Positions 16,497 to 25,861 of a stretch of 64,000 bases of DNA are shown here, piece by piece. The notes under the pieces are model-generated. The model was not told the DNA's origin. It saw only the letters and a list, made by a program, of their open reading frames with translations, and ran no database searches. Made by a program: the position numbers and the translations under genes. Origin of the DNA: Lachnospiraceae bacterium (GTDB lineage: Bacteria; Bacillota; Clostridia; Lachnospirales; Lachnospiraceae); assembly GCA_017387565.1 (NCBI GenBank), contig JAFOEY010000011.1:1-64000 (forward strand), written 5' to 3'. Numbering within the stretch: position 1 is the first letter of the stretch; the number at the start of each line of letters is the position of its first letter.

Positions 16497-17720
16497 CTAA
16501 ATATTTGCTCTGACAACTTTGGGCGAAAAACCGTTTTTCTCCAAAGCTTTTATAATCTGTTCTTTATGTTCGGTTCCAAAAGCCTCCAGAGTAATTCGTA
16601 ATTCTACGGCAGCATTCCGGTTAATGGAAACAAACTGGTTGTGTTCCAACTTAATAACATTACCGTTTTCCTGTGCAATAATTCCGGATACACGTGTTAA
16701 TTCACCCGGTCTGTCGGGAAGAAGTACGGAAACCGTAAAAATACGATCTCGCATAATCAATCCCTGTTGTACAACGGAAGACATAGTAATGACATCCATA
16801 TTTCCTCCGCTTAAAATGCAGACAATTTTTTTGCCCTTTACATCCAGATGTTTTAATGCCGCAACCGTTAAAAGACCGGAATTTTCAACAATCATTTTAT
16901 GATTTTCAACCATATCTAAAAATGTCACTACCAGTTCTTCATCTTCCACGGTTATGATATCATCCAGATTTTTCTGTAAATACGGGAAAATACTGGTACC
17001 GGGCGTTTTTACCGCCGTACCGTCTGCAATGGTACTAACTGTCGGAAGTGTGGTAACTTTACCGGCTTTTATCGACTCCTGCAAACAGTTTGCACCTGCC
17101 GGTTCCACGCCGATAACACGAATCTTGGGATTTAATAATTTAGCCAGTGTGGAAACACCGGTCGCAAGTCCGCCTCCGCCTACGGGAACCAGAATATAAT
17201 CAACTAAAGGAAGTTCTTTTACGATTTCCATAGCAATACTTCCCTGTCCGGTTGCAACAGCCGGATCGTCAAACGGATGAATGAAGGTATAACCGTTATC
17301 CTTTGCTAACTGCAATGCTTTTTCACATGCTTCATCATAGACGTTTCCGAAAAGTACGACTTCTGCACCATAACTTTTTGTCCTGTTTACTTTAATTAAA
17401 GGTGTCGTCGTCGGCATTACAATGATTGCTTTAGCGCCATATTTTTTAGCTGCATATGCAACTCCCTGTGCATGATTTCCTGCCGATGCGGTAATAATGC
17501 CTTTTTGACGTTCTTCTTCTGTCAGGGTACTCATTTTATAATAAGCCCCTCTAACCTTATAGGCACCGGTAAACTGCATATTTTCCGGTTTCAAATATAC
17601 CTTGTTACCGGTCTGGTTACTGAAATATTCACTATATACCAAATCGGTAGGCAAAGTTGCTTCCTTTACTTTTTCGGATGCTTCTTCAAATTTTTCCAAA
17701 GTCAACATTTTATCACTCAT
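16497..17720 (-). CDS. ilvA: Threonine ammonia-lyase with ACT domain
   Basis: A 407-residue PLP enzyme that converts threonine to 2-oxobutanoate and ammonia. The PLP lysine lies in FTGAYKVRGAY (the usual form is GSFKxRGA), the phosphate-binding glycine loop is VPVGGGGLATG, and SAGNHAQGVA is present. A single C-terminal ACT-like domain (about 330-407, FTVSVLLPDRPGELTRV) matches the catabolic/biosynthetic hybrid type of Clostridia and is not the two-ACT E. coli IlvA. The start is placed at the ATG at 17720, which has AAGGTGA upstream; a GTG three codons earlier is open but lies on the ribosome binding site. It lies 13 bp after ftsY. Confidence 0.93.
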   Translation of the reverse strand: MSDKMLTLEKFEEASEKVKEATLPTDLVYSEYFSNQTGNKVYLKPENMQFTGAYKVRGAYYKMSTLTEEERQKGIITASAGNHAQGVAYAAKKYGAKAIIVMPTTTPLIKVNRTKSYGAEVVLFGNVYDEACEKALQLAKDNGYTFIHPFDDPAVATGQGSIAMEIVKELPLVDYILVPVGGGGLATGVSTLAKLLNPKIRVIGVEPAGANCLQESIKAGKVTTLPTVSTIADGTAVKTPGTSIFPYLQKNLDDIITVEDEELVVTFLDMVENHKMIVENSGLLTVAALKHLDVKGKKIVCILSGGNMDVITMSSVVQQGLIMRDRIFTVSVLLPDRPGELTRVSGIIAQENGNVIKLEHNQFVSINRNAAVELRITLEAFGTEHKEQIIKALEKNGFSPKVVRANI

Positions 17721-17733
17721 TTTTATCACCTTT

Positions 17734-18756
17734 TTAATCCTCTGCGGGAAGTTTTACATCAAACAAAGCATCAACAAACTGATCCGCATCAAACTTCTGC
17801 AAATCATCAATACTTTCACCAACACCAATATATTTTACCGGAACGTTTAATTCCGACTGAATGGCAACGGCAATTCCGCCTTTCGCAGTTCCGTCAAGCT
17901 TGGTAATAATGATGCCGGTCAAATCCGTAACCTGGGCAAATTCCCTTGCCTGATTCAGTGCGTTCTGTCCCGTTGTGCCATCTACTACAATCAGATTCTC
18001 CCGGTGAGCATTCGAAAATTCTTTATCTATAATCCGGTTCATCTTTTTTAATTCTTCCATCAAATTCTTTTTGTTATGAAGACGTCCTGCCGTATCACAC
18101 AACAATACATCTGCATGACGAGCCTTGGCAGCATGAACCGCATCAAAAACCACACTGGAGGGATCAGCACCCTCACTGCCACTGATGATATCAACACCTG
18201 CTCTGTGTGCCCATTCCTCTAACTGTTCTATTGCCGCAGCCCGGAAAGTATCTGCCGCTGCAAGTAAAACTTTACGATTCTGATCCTTTAATTTTCCGGC
18301 AAGCTTTCCAACAGAAGTCGTCTTACCAACTCCGTTTACACCAATTACAAAAATAACCGACTGCTCTGTTTCAAAATCATATGCCGTATTCTCCACACGC
18401 ATCTGTTCTTTTATACTGTTAATCAGCAGTTGTTTGCACTCAGACGGCTGCTTAATGTGTTGCTCTTTAACCTGAACCTTCAGTCTTTCAATAATATCAC
18501 TCGTGGCATTAATTCCGATGTCGCCCATGATTAAGATTTCTTCGAGTTCTTCATAAAAATCCTCATCAATATTGGAAAAACCATTGAATACATTATCAAT
18601 TCCATGAACAATATTGTTTCTTGTTTTCGCAAGTCCTGCTTTTAGACGTCCAAAGAAACCGATTTTTTTCTCTTTTCCGTCTTCTGCCAAACCTTCGTTG
18701 GAAGAAACATCATTCATGACATCATCCGTCATATTGTCGTTTTCATATAATCCCAT
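17734..18756 (-). CDS. ftsY: Signal recognition particle receptor FtsY
   Basis: A 340-residue SRP GTPase receptor that docks SRP-ribosome complexes at the membrane. It has a short acidic A domain (about 1-40), the N domain with KTRNNIVHGIDNVF, and the G domain with P-loop GVNGVGKTTSVGKLA, then DTFRAAAIEQL, DTAGRLHN and TKLDGTAKGG. GGGAGG precedes the ATG at 18756, so the six-codon upstream extension is unlikely. It lies downstream of smc in the conserved rnc-smc-ftsY order. Confidence 0.96.
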   Translation of the reverse strand: MGLYENDNMTDDVMNDVSSNEGLAEDGKEKKIGFFGRLKAGLAKTRNNIVHGIDNVFNGFSNIDEDFYEELEEILIMGDIGINATSDIIERLKVQVKEQHIKQPSECKQLLINSIKEQMRVENTAYDFETEQSVIFVIGVNGVGKTTSVGKLAGKLKDQNRKVLLAAADTFRAAAIEQLEEWAHRAGVDIISGSEGADPSSVVFDAVHAAKARHADVLLCDTAGRLHNKKNLMEELKKMNRIIDKEFSNAHRENLIVVDGTTGQNALNQAREFAQVTDLTGIIITKLDGTAKGGIAVAIQSELNVPVKYIGVGESIDDLQKFDADQFVDALFDVKLPAED

Positions 18757-18902
18757 ACAAAAACCTCCCATCAATCAATTACAAGATCATTTAAGTTTTA
18801 TATATCCACCTTTATACATTCCTGATTTTTAAAAAAATTTCAATTCGTCCAATCGACAATTCCATATCTGATTAAAGAGATACATGCAATCCGTCAAATC
18901 GT

Positions 18903-21900
18903 CTAACTCAAATCCTTATCAATCAGATCTACACTGACTAAAGTAGATACACCTTTCTCCTGCATGGTAATACCATACAACCGATCAGCTTTTTCCATAG
19001 TTCCTCGTCTGTGTGTAATAACGATAAACTGCGTATGTTTGGTAAGCTTATGTAAATATCCTGCAAAACGGCCTACATTTGATTCATCAAGAGCCGCTTC
19101 AATCTCATCCAAAAGACAGAACGGGGAAGGTTTTAAATTCTGAATGGCAAACAACAAAGCAATGGCTGTCAATGCCTTTTCTCCACCTGATAACTGCATC
19201 ATATTCTGCAGTTTCTTTCCCGGCGGCTGTGCAATGATGCGAATGCCCGCTTCTAAGACATCTTCATCCTCCATCAGCTCTATCGTACCTTTTCCGCCAC
19301 CGAACAATTCCTTAAATACCTTATCAAATTCGACCTTGATTTCGGCAAATTTTTCTTCGAACTGCTTTCTCATGGCTGTATCCAGCTCATCAATAAAGCC
19401 TAAGAGCTGTTCTTCCGCTTTTTTCAGATCATCATACTGATCTTTTAAGAAAGTATATTCTTCCATGACCGTTTTATAATCTTCAATTGCATTAACATTG
19501 ACGTCTCCAAGACGACGGATGGAATCTTTGACTGCCGCTGCATCCCGCTTCATAACAGTTAAATCTGTCATTTCTTCATTGCGTAAAGCTGCCGCATCCG
19601 AAAGCGTAATCTCATATTCATTCCACATATAATTGATCTGGGATTCCATGCTTTCTTCCATACGCTCTTTCTGCGTAGTCAGACGATAAACCTCTTTATC
19701 CAGATTATTTCGTTTTTGTGCAAGAGCCTCGCTTTCGCCGAAAAATCCTTTTTGCTTTGCCGAAAGTTCTTCTCTTTGACGAATATCCTCCGAAAGCTTG
19801 ATTTCATTTTCGTTTTCTTTATCAAAAGAAGCGGAAATTGTCTTTTTAATTTCTTCAATATCCCGTTTCTTTTCTTCAATTTCACCGCTCGACTGTCTGA
19901 TTTCCACCTCTATCTCAGCCAGTTCCATTTCAAACCGGTGTCTTTCGCCCAGAATACGCTCCAAATTCTGTTGCTCAAAGGACTGTCTCTGGATGACTTT
20001 TTCCATCTCAACATCCATCTCTGCATTATGAGCAGCCTGCGTACTCTCTTCAACCCGGACAGTTTCTAACTCTTTCTGGAATTCTTCAATCTCTTTTTCG
20101 AGTTCTTTCTGAACGGTTTCCGATTTTACCAGTTCTTCGGATGCCGTTTCCCTTTCCTGCAAAAGTTCCTTAAACTGCTGTTCAATATCCTGCTGTTCTT
20201 CTTTTAATTCGGTATAGCCAAGACCATTTTCATTCTTCTTTTCTTTTGCCGCTTCCACATTGATTCGCGCCGTATTCTGACGAATTAAGTATTCCTGGCT
20301 CTTTGCACGGATATCTTCAAGGTCTTTACGTACCTTCATGCGTTCTGCTTTCAGCTCTTCAATAGTCGCAAGACATTTCTTGATAACATCCTGATATTCT
20401 TTTACTTTTTTCTCTAATTCATCCATTTCACGGGCTCGTCCCAGCAGATTACTTGCATTTTTAAATGCACCACCGCTGATGGCTCCACCCGGAACCAGTA
20501 ATTCGCCTTCTAATGTTACCATTCGGACGCCATAATCAAACTTGCGCGCAATCTTTACAGCATTATCTACATTGTCAACGACAACAATCCTTCCCAACAT
20601 GGCTTTTGCCACATTTTCATACTCTTTTTTCGTATGAACCAGTTCATTAGCCAGACCAATAACACCTTTTTCCTCCAGTACATCCGGTGTTTTAAACTTC
20701 TGTGGATTGGTAATGGAAGTCAAAGGCAAAAAGGTCGCTCTACCGTAACGGTTGGATTTTAAGAAACCAATCATTTTTTTTGCAGTTTCTTCATCATCCG
20801 TTACGATATTCTGGATGTTACCGCCTAAAGCCGTCTCGATGGCTGTCTCGTATTTTTTATCCACTTTAATAATATCCGCAACAACACCGATAATTCCTTT
20901 ATTACGGTCTCTTTGTTCCATTACCTTTTGGATGCTGGCACCATAGCCCTCATAACGTTCAGATAAATTACTGATTGCATCGAGCTTGGATTTTGCCTGA
21001 TGGTATTGAACCTGAGCATCCCGCTGTTTCTGGTCTAACTGCGAAAGTTCACCGGAAATATCCGTATTGCGCTTTTCTAACGCAACTTTTTGAGCCTGAA
21101 TTTCCTGAATCTGAGCACTGACAGTTTCAAATTCTTTTTCCATCTGCAAAATCTGTTCATCATGCTTAGCCTCATCGGATTTTGCACGCAGCAATTTGGA
21201 ATTCAGCTCAGCTTTCCGAATCTGAAGCTGTTCCTGTCTGGTATCCAGACTTCCGATTTTGGATTTAATTCCGGCTCTGTCATTTAATGCCTGAATAATG
21301 GTATTTTTGCCATTCTCGATTTTCTCATTCAGTTCATCCATCCGTGCCTGTAAAGCCTCAAGCTTTGCATTCGCCAAAGCCTTTGCCTCTTCCATTTCGG
21401 CAAGTGCATCGTCATATGTTTTTTTGCCGGACTGAATATCGGCCTTTTCCTGATCTTTTGCCAAAATCTGTTCATTGATGGATGCCTGTCTGGTTAAAAA
21501 GTGTTCTTTATTGCTTTCACCGGACAGAATCTGCTCCTGCAATACCTTAATCTGACTTTCTAATTTTTCCCTCATCAGACCGGTATTGGATAAATAGGAA
21601 CGTTCTTCCTCGATGGATTTTTCCAGTTCCTCTAATTTTGCTGCAATCTGGTCATATTCGGATTTGATGTTCTCATACTGCCTGGAAGTCTGCTCAAAAT
21701 CATCCGATGCAATTTTTAATTTTTCATCCAATGCAACCAGCTTCTCTTTTAACTGTGCATTTTCAACCAGAAAAACATTGACATCGAGAGTCTTTAATTC
21801 TTCTTTATGTTTTAAATATATTTTAGCCTTTTCAGACTGCTTTTCCAAAGGACCAATCTGACGCTCTTTTTCAGAAAGAATATCACTGATACGGAGCATA

Positions 21901-22460
21901 TTGCCCTTTTCATCGTCCAGTTTCTTTTGTGCAGCCAGTTTCCTTCTTTTAAACTTTACAATACCGGCCGCTTCGTCAAACAGTTCCCGTCGCTCTTCCG
22001 GCTTTCCGCTTAAAATCTTATCAATCTGCCCCTGTCCGATAATGGAATATCCTTCTTTACCGATACCGGTATCGTAAAAGAGTTCATTCACATCTTTCAG
22101 TCTGCAGGGCGCATCATTTATCATATACTCACTCTCACCCGAACGATAAATGCGACGTGCCACTTTCACTTCTTCAAAATCAATCGGGAGTGAATGATCA
22201 CTGTTATCCAACGTAATGGCAACATATGCATATCCCAAGGGTTTTCTGTTTTCCGTACCTGCAAAAATGACATCCTGCATACTTGCACCACGCAATTGCT
22301 TGATACGCTGTTCACCCAAAACCCATCGAACAGCATCGGCAACATTACTCTTTCCACTTCCGTTCGGGCCAACGATTCCCGTGATTCCCGGATGAAACTG
22401 AAAAACTATTTTATTTGCAAAGGCTTTAAAGCCATGGACTTCGATACTTTTTAAATACAT
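18903..22460 (-). CDS. smc: Chromosome segregation protein SMC
   Basis: An 1185-residue SMC ATPase that compacts and segregates the chromosome with ScpA/ScpB. It has the N-terminal P-loop GIVGPNGSGKSNVADAVRW, two long coiled coils (about 170-500 and 680-1010), and a central hinge with YEGYGASIQKVME and MVTLEGELLVPGGAISGG. The C-terminal part has the signature LSGGEKALTAIALLFAI and the Walker B CLLDEIEAALDESNVGRF. Full length and undisturbed, 23 bp after rnc. Confidence 0.98.
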   Translation of the reverse strand: MYLKSIEVHGFKAFANKIVFQFHPGITGIVGPNGSGKSNVADAVRWVLGEQRIKQLRGASMQDVIFAGTENRKPLGYAYVAITLDNSDHSLPIDFEEVKVARRIYRSGESEYMINDAPCRLKDVNELFYDTGIGKEGYSIIGQGQIDKILSGKPEERRELFDEAAGIVKFKRRKLAAQKKLDDEKGNMLRISDILSEKERQIGPLEKQSEKAKIYLKHKEELKTLDVNVFLVENAQLKEKLVALDEKLKIASDDFEQTSRQYENIKSEYDQIAAKLEELEKSIEEERSYLSNTGLMREKLESQIKVLQEQILSGESNKEHFLTRQASINEQILAKDQEKADIQSGKKTYDDALAEMEEAKALANAKLEALQARMDELNEKIENGKNTIIQALNDRAGIKSKIGSLDTRQEQLQIRKAELNSKLLRAKSDEAKHDEQILQMEKEFETVSAQIQEIQAQKVALEKRNTDISGELSQLDQKQRDAQVQYHQAKSKLDAISNLSERYEGYGASIQKVMEQRDRNKGIIGVVADIIKVDKKYETAIETALGGNIQNIVTDDEETAKKMIGFLKSNRYGRATFLPLTSITNPQKFKTPDVLEEKGVIGLANELVHTKKEYENVAKAMLGRIVVVDNVDNAVKIARKFDYGVRMVTLEGELLVPGGAISGGAFKNASNLLGRAREMDELEKKVKEYQDVIKKCLATIEELKAERMKVRKDLEDIRAKSQEYLIRQNTARINVEAAKEKKNENGLGYTELKEEQQDIEQQFKELLQERETASEELVKSETVQKELEKEIEEFQKELETVRVEESTQAAHNAEMDVEMEKVIQRQSFEQQNLERILGERHRFEMELAEIEVEIRQSSGEIEEKKRDIEEIKKTISASFDKENENEIKLSEDIRQREELSAKQKGFFGESEALAQKRNNLDKEVYRLTTQKERMEESMESQINYMWNEYEITLSDAAALRNEEMTDLTVMKRDAAAVKDSIRRLGDVNVNAIEDYKTVMEEYTFLKDQYDDLKKAEEQLLGFIDELDTAMRKQFEEKFAEIKVEFDKVFKELFGGGKGTIELMEDEDVLEAGIRIIAQPPGKKLQNMMQLSGGEKALTAIALLFAIQNLKPSPFCLLDEIEAALDESNVGRFAGYLHKLTKHTQFIVITHRRGTMEKADRLYGITMQEKGVSTLVSVDLIDKDLS

Positions 22461-22483
22461 ATTGTTTCCCTTTCACACACCGG

Positions 22484-23185
22484 TCAGATGCGCAAATCTT
22501 TTTTATTTCCGTCTTTTTTCAGCAATGCATCATATGCCGCATGCTGTTGTGCTGTTTTTTTGCTCTTTCCTTCGCCATAGCCGATTGTTTTTCCATTCAG
22601 TCTTGCTTCCATGACAAAGATTTTATCATGCTCGGGTCCTTCTTCCTTTATCAGTTCATAGACAAGCTCTCCTGCTTTTGTTTCCTGTACATATTCCTGT
22701 AAAATGGACTTTGCATCATAGAAAAGCCGCTTGTGCTCCAAATCATTCAAAACAAAACGATGAATAAATTCTCTTGCTTTTTCGATACCGGAATCCAGAT
22801 AAATCGCACCGATTACTGCTTCGACCGCATCTGCAATGATGGATTCTCTTTCCCGTCCGCCATTAGCCTCTTCCCCTTTTCCGAATATCATATAGGAGCC
22901 GAGCTTGAGTTGCCTTGCCGTAATAGCAAGAGCCTGTTCACATACAGCGGCCGCACGCATTTTCGTGAGATTCCCCTCCGTTTCTTCGGGGAAGGTATGA
23001 TAAAAGTAATCACTGCTAACCAACTCCAAAACGGCATCTCCCAAAAACTCAATCCGCTCATAATTTTTCCATTTGCGAATGCGCTGCTCATTACTAAAGG
23101 AGCTGTGCGTTAATGCCTGCTTCAACAAACTTTTATCTTTAAACGAATAAGATATTTCTTTTTCCAGTGTTTCTAATTCCATCAT
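22484..23185 (-). CDS. rnc: Ribonuclease III
   Basis: A protein of about 233 residues that cleaves double-stranded RNA in rRNA processing. The catalytic signature RIEFLGDAVLELVSSDYF and the downstream acidic residues (IIADAVEAVIGAIYLDSG) are intact. A double-stranded-RNA-binding domain covers the last ~70 residues (SILQEYVQ ... AAYDALLKK). The frame is open from a TTG at 23206, but GGTGA upstream of the paired ATGs at 23185/23182 favours a start there. Part of the plsX-acpP-rnc-smc-ftsY operon. Confidence 0.95.
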   Translation of the reverse strand: MMELETLEKEISYSFKDKSLLKQALTHSSFSNEQRIRKWKNYERIEFLGDAVLELVSSDYFYHTFPEETEGNLTKMRAAAVCEQALAITARQLKLGSYMIFGKGEEANGGRERESIIADAVEAVIGAIYLDSGIEKAREFIHRFVLNDLEHKRLFYDAKSILQEYVQETKAGELVYELIKEEGPEHDKIFVMEARLNGKTIGYGEGKSKKTAQQHAAYDALLKKDGNKKDLRI

Positions 23186-23248
23186 CCTGTCACCATAATC
23201 CGACAAAATCTCTTGTCTACATTCAAAAAGCCCTGTCGGGCCTTTTGA

Positions 23249-23482
23249 TTATTTCCTTTTCATTTCTTTCATATAGGTTACTGCTTCGGAAACCGTCTGA
23301 AGAGAACGCAATTTTTCTGTATCAATTTCTAAATCAAATACTTCTTTTGCATTTAACAACACCTGATAAAGATCCAGTGAATCTGCCCCCAAATCTTTGG
23401 CAAACGTGGACTGCATCGTCACCTCATCCGGTGCAACACCCAAAATTTTCACGAGAGAATCCCGCAACACTTCAAATTCCAC
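23249..23482 (-). CDS. acpP: Acyl carrier protein
   Basis: A 77-residue acyl carrier protein that carries fatty-acyl intermediates on phosphopantetheine. The attachment serine is in LGADSLDLYQ. The acidic helix II is normal except that the usual DSLDxVE reads DSLDLYQ. Between plsX and rnc, as in most Firmicutes. Confidence 0.95.
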   Translation of the reverse strand: MEFEVLRDSLVKILGVAPDEVTMQSTFAKDLGADSLDLYQVLLNAKEVFDLEIDTEKLRSLQTVSEAVTYMKEMKRK

Positions 23483-23499
23483 AACTAAGACTTCCTTCC

Positions 23500-24537
23500 T
23501 TAATCTTCCTTATCAGAAAGAGTTTCTTTTGTTTGTTCCACAATACCGGCTTTGATTTTTTCGTTAATCTGCTGCTCTTTAAAAGTGACACATTGGAAAA
23601 TACTGTTGCGTATTACACCGGCTTTTGAATTACCGTGGCTCTTTACAACCAGTCCTTTTAATCCAAGCATGGGAGCTCCACCGTATTTATCCACATCAAA
23701 ATCCTTTAATGTTTCTTTTAATGCGTCTTTAATCAGTAAGGCTCCGATTTTTGTCTTTAAGTTTGTCATCAGGGATGCTTTAATCTTATTAATCAGTACT
23801 GCACCCACACCTTCATAGGTCTTTAAAATAGCATTTCCGGTAAAGGCTTCGCATACCACAACATCAGCAGCACCCATGGGAATATCCCTTGCTTCGATAT
23901 TGCCGATGAAATTAATATCCTTACATTCTTTTAATAATGGATGGGTCTCTTTTACCAAAGCATTACCCTTTTCTTCTTCTGTTCCATTACTTGCAAGTGC
24001 CACCCTTGGATTTTTGATTCCCATGACACTTTCCATATAAATAGATCCCATCTTTGCAAACTGAACCAGATGGGAAGGACGCGAGTCGACATTTGCTCCG
24101 CAGTCAATCAACAATGCTACTCCGTTTGCGGTCGGAATAAGCGGTGCCAAAGGTGCTCTTTCGATTCCTTTGATACGTCCCACCAAAAGAGTTGCTCCAA
24201 CCAAAACAGCTCCGGTACTTCCTGCAGAAATAAAGGCATCCGTTTCCCCCGTCTTGGTCATCTGCATTCCCTTTACAATCGAAGAATCCTTTTTTGTACG
24301 AATGGCATTGACCGGTGCCTCCGCCATTTCAATCACGTCTTCACAGTTAACAACTTCAACTCGCGCTTTATCATATGTATATTGAGACAGTTCCCGCTCA
24401 ATATCAGCTTCCTTTCCCAATAATACAACTTGAACATTTTCTTTCTCGTTGACTGCCATAACCGCACCTTTTACGATTTCAACCGGTGCATAATCACCGC
24501 CCATGGCATCAACGGCAACTTTTACCATTTCACTCAT
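23500..24537 (-). CDS. plsX: Phosphate acyltransferase PlsX
   Basis: A 345-residue enzyme that makes acyl-phosphate from acyl-ACP for PlsY-dependent phospholipid synthesis. The N-terminal VAVDAMGGDYAPVEIV and the internal DCGANVDSRPSHLVQFA signatures are clear. A GGAGGAG ribosome binding site precedes the ATG. It follows rpmF after a terminator, a common attenuation point between ribosomal-protein and lipid genes. Confidence 0.96.
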   Translation of the reverse strand: MSEMVKVAVDAMGGDYAPVEIVKGAVMAVNEKENVQVVLLGKEADIERELSQYTYDKARVEVVNCEDVIEMAEAPVNAIRTKKDSSIVKGMQMTKTGETDAFISAGSTGAVLVGATLLVGRIKGIERAPLAPLIPTANGVALLIDCGANVDSRPSHLVQFAKMGSIYMESVMGIKNPRVALASNGTEEEKGNALVKETHPLLKECKDINFIGNIEARDIPMGAADVVVCEAFTGNAILKTYEGVGAVLINKIKASLMTNLKTKIGALLIKDALKETLKDFDVDKYGGAPMLGLKGLVVKSHGNSKAGVIRNSIFQCVTFKEQQINEKIKAGIVEQTKETLSDKED

Positions 24538-24600
24538 GTATATACTCCTCCATACTTCTTATAAATATACTAGAAGAAAGATGAAAAAGCAAGAAAAAAA

Positions 24601-24622
24601 GCCTTCGAACAAGCGTCGAAGG
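24601..24622 (-). terminator. Terminator/attenuator between rpmF and plsX
   Basis: A stem GCCTTCGA / TCGAAGGC with a short loop is followed on the minus strand by seven T residues. It lies inside the conserved yceD-rpmF-plsX string, so rpmF transcripts can end here and only read-through reaches plsX. Confidence 0.85.
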
Positions 24623-24643
24623 CTTTTAAAACCAACTAAATGA

Positions 24644-24826
24644 TTAGTCAACTGCGATGATTTCGCGTTTATTGTAAGCGCCGCATGCTTTGCATACTCT
24701 GTGAGGTTTCATTAATTCACCACATTTGCTGCACTTTACTAAAGTAGGAGCAGACATTTTCCAGTTTGCTCTTCTCTGATCTCTTCTACCTTTTGAAGAT
24801 TTGTTTTTAGGACAAATAGCACCCAT
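24644..24826 (-). CDS. rpmF: 50S ribosomal protein L32
   Basis: A 60-residue L32 with two CxxC pairs (CSKCGELMKPHRVCKACG), the zinc-binding form of the protein. Its start lies 2 bp from the yceD stop codon, so the two are co-transcribed and probably coupled. Confidence 0.97.
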   Translation of the reverse strand: MGAICPKNKSSKGRRDQRRANWKMSAPTLVKCSKCGELMKPHRVCKACGAYNKREIIAVD

Positions 24827-24828
24827 CT

Positions 24829-25353
24829 TTACACCTCCTTATTCGCGATAAAGATATCTTTTAACACAGCCATGCGTGAATCCGGTTCAAAAGTATCGCA
24901 ACCGCAATCCCCTTGGTTTAAATCTCTACCGCATTTGGGACATATACCTTTGCAATCCTCTTTGCACAAGATTTTTACCGGCCAGTTTATCAATATTTCA
25001 TTCCCGATTAATATATCAGTATCCAACGAATAACCGTCCAGATATGAAAACTCATCGGCATCCTCTGTGGGATTTTGAATACATTCCTCACTGATCTGCT
25101 CATCAAATGAAAACGAAATCGGAATGTCCACTCTCGTAAGGCAACGATCACATCTTGCCTGCAAAAGTAACTTTCCTTCACCGTGAAGCGCCAGCTTTCC
25201 TTTTCCTGTATTGGACAGTTTCAAGGAAATCGGTCCATTTTCTAAGACCTTAAACTGACCACCTGCTTTTTTATAAAAAGCCGGTGAATACGTGATAGTG
25301 AAATCTTCCACTTTTCCTTCATTTGATAAGATATCTGTCAGATTAAGTAACAT
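24829..25353 (-). CDS. YceD/DUF177-family protein
   Basis: A 174-residue DUF177 protein. The family is linked to large-subunit rRNA accumulation in bacteria and plants and is almost always next to rpmF, as here. It has an N-terminal strand-rich region, the RCDRCLTRVDIPISFSFDEQ block, and a C-terminal four-cysteine cluster (CKEDCKGICPKCGRDLNQGDCGCD). A consensus promoter and a TAGGAG ribosome binding site precede it. Confidence 0.9.
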   Translation of the reverse strand: MLLNLTDILSNEGKVEDFTITYSPAFYKKAGGQFKVLENGPISLKLSNTGKGKLALHGEGKLLLQARCDRCLTRVDIPISFSFDEQISEECIQNPTEDADEFSYLDGYSLDTDILIGNEILINWPVKILCKEDCKGICPKCGRDLNQGDCGCDTFEPDSRMAVLKDIFIANKEV

Positions 25354-25379
25354 ATCATACTCCTATCCACACTCAAACG

Positions 25380-25408
25380 ATTATACATAACTTCATTCTG
25401 TTTGTCAA
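25380..25408 (-). promoter_or_regulatory. Consensus sigma-A promoter of yceD-rpmF
   Basis: TTGACA (25408-25403), exactly 17 nt, TATAAT (25385-25380): both hexamers match consensus. Transcription should begin close to the yceD start codon at 25353, giving a short leader. This is the strongest promoter match I saw in the window and fits ribosomal-protein expression. Confidence 0.88.
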
Positions 25409-25413
25409 CAAGC

Positions 25414-25510
25414 ATTCACATTTTTTTATCCGTCCGTATTCACATTTTTTATCCGTCTGTATAGACATTCACATTATTGTCCATCTGAATTCAATTTTTC
25501 ATCCAACTGA
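25414..25510. repeat. Degenerate tandem repeat upstream of yceD
   Basis: Four diverged units of 22-29 bp, each starting ATTCA and containing a T-run and an ATCCGTCTG-like segment (starts at 25414, 25438, 25467 and 25489). They run just upstream of the yceD promoter. The unit lengths vary and there are no unique spacers, so it is not a CRISPR array. The interval 25354-25861 otherwise holds only the promoter and MITE copy 2. Confidence 0.6.
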
Positions 25511-25611
25511 ATTTGTATTATTTGTTCCATTTGTTCAGATTTACCATGAAACAATTTTATGTTATACTTTCTCATGAAAATGAAAGACTAATACAATAAA
25601 CAAAAATCAAT

Positions 25612-25797
25612 ATGATACCAGGGTCAAAAGGTCATACTTTTCATGCCGCATGAAAAAGTATGACTTTGGGACCCGCAAAACACGAGAAAGTAGCCCGATT
25701 AGGGCGGATTTCGATTGTTTACGGATTTCGAGAGCACAAAGTGCGTAGCAATCCGTTGGTATCATGGGGGCAAAATACCTTTTGACCCCAACATCAT
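25612..25797 (+). repeat. Dispersed MITE-like element, copy 2
   Basis: A 186-bp copy of the family described at 2281, with the same ends and hairpins. It is flanked by CAAT on both sides. The first hairpin lacks a base in its loop (ATGCCGCATG instead of ATGCTCGCATG). It lies between the divergent yceD and 25.9-kb membrane gene. Confidence 0.85.
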
Positions 25798-25861
25798 CAA
25801 TATACCCAAACCGGTATACTTTAATCGATAAACTATAATCATAAACAGGCGGAACCCTACT

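Noticed and set aside
25414-25510. CRISPR array
   Set aside because: Units are of unequal length and diverged, with no unique spacers and no cas genes.
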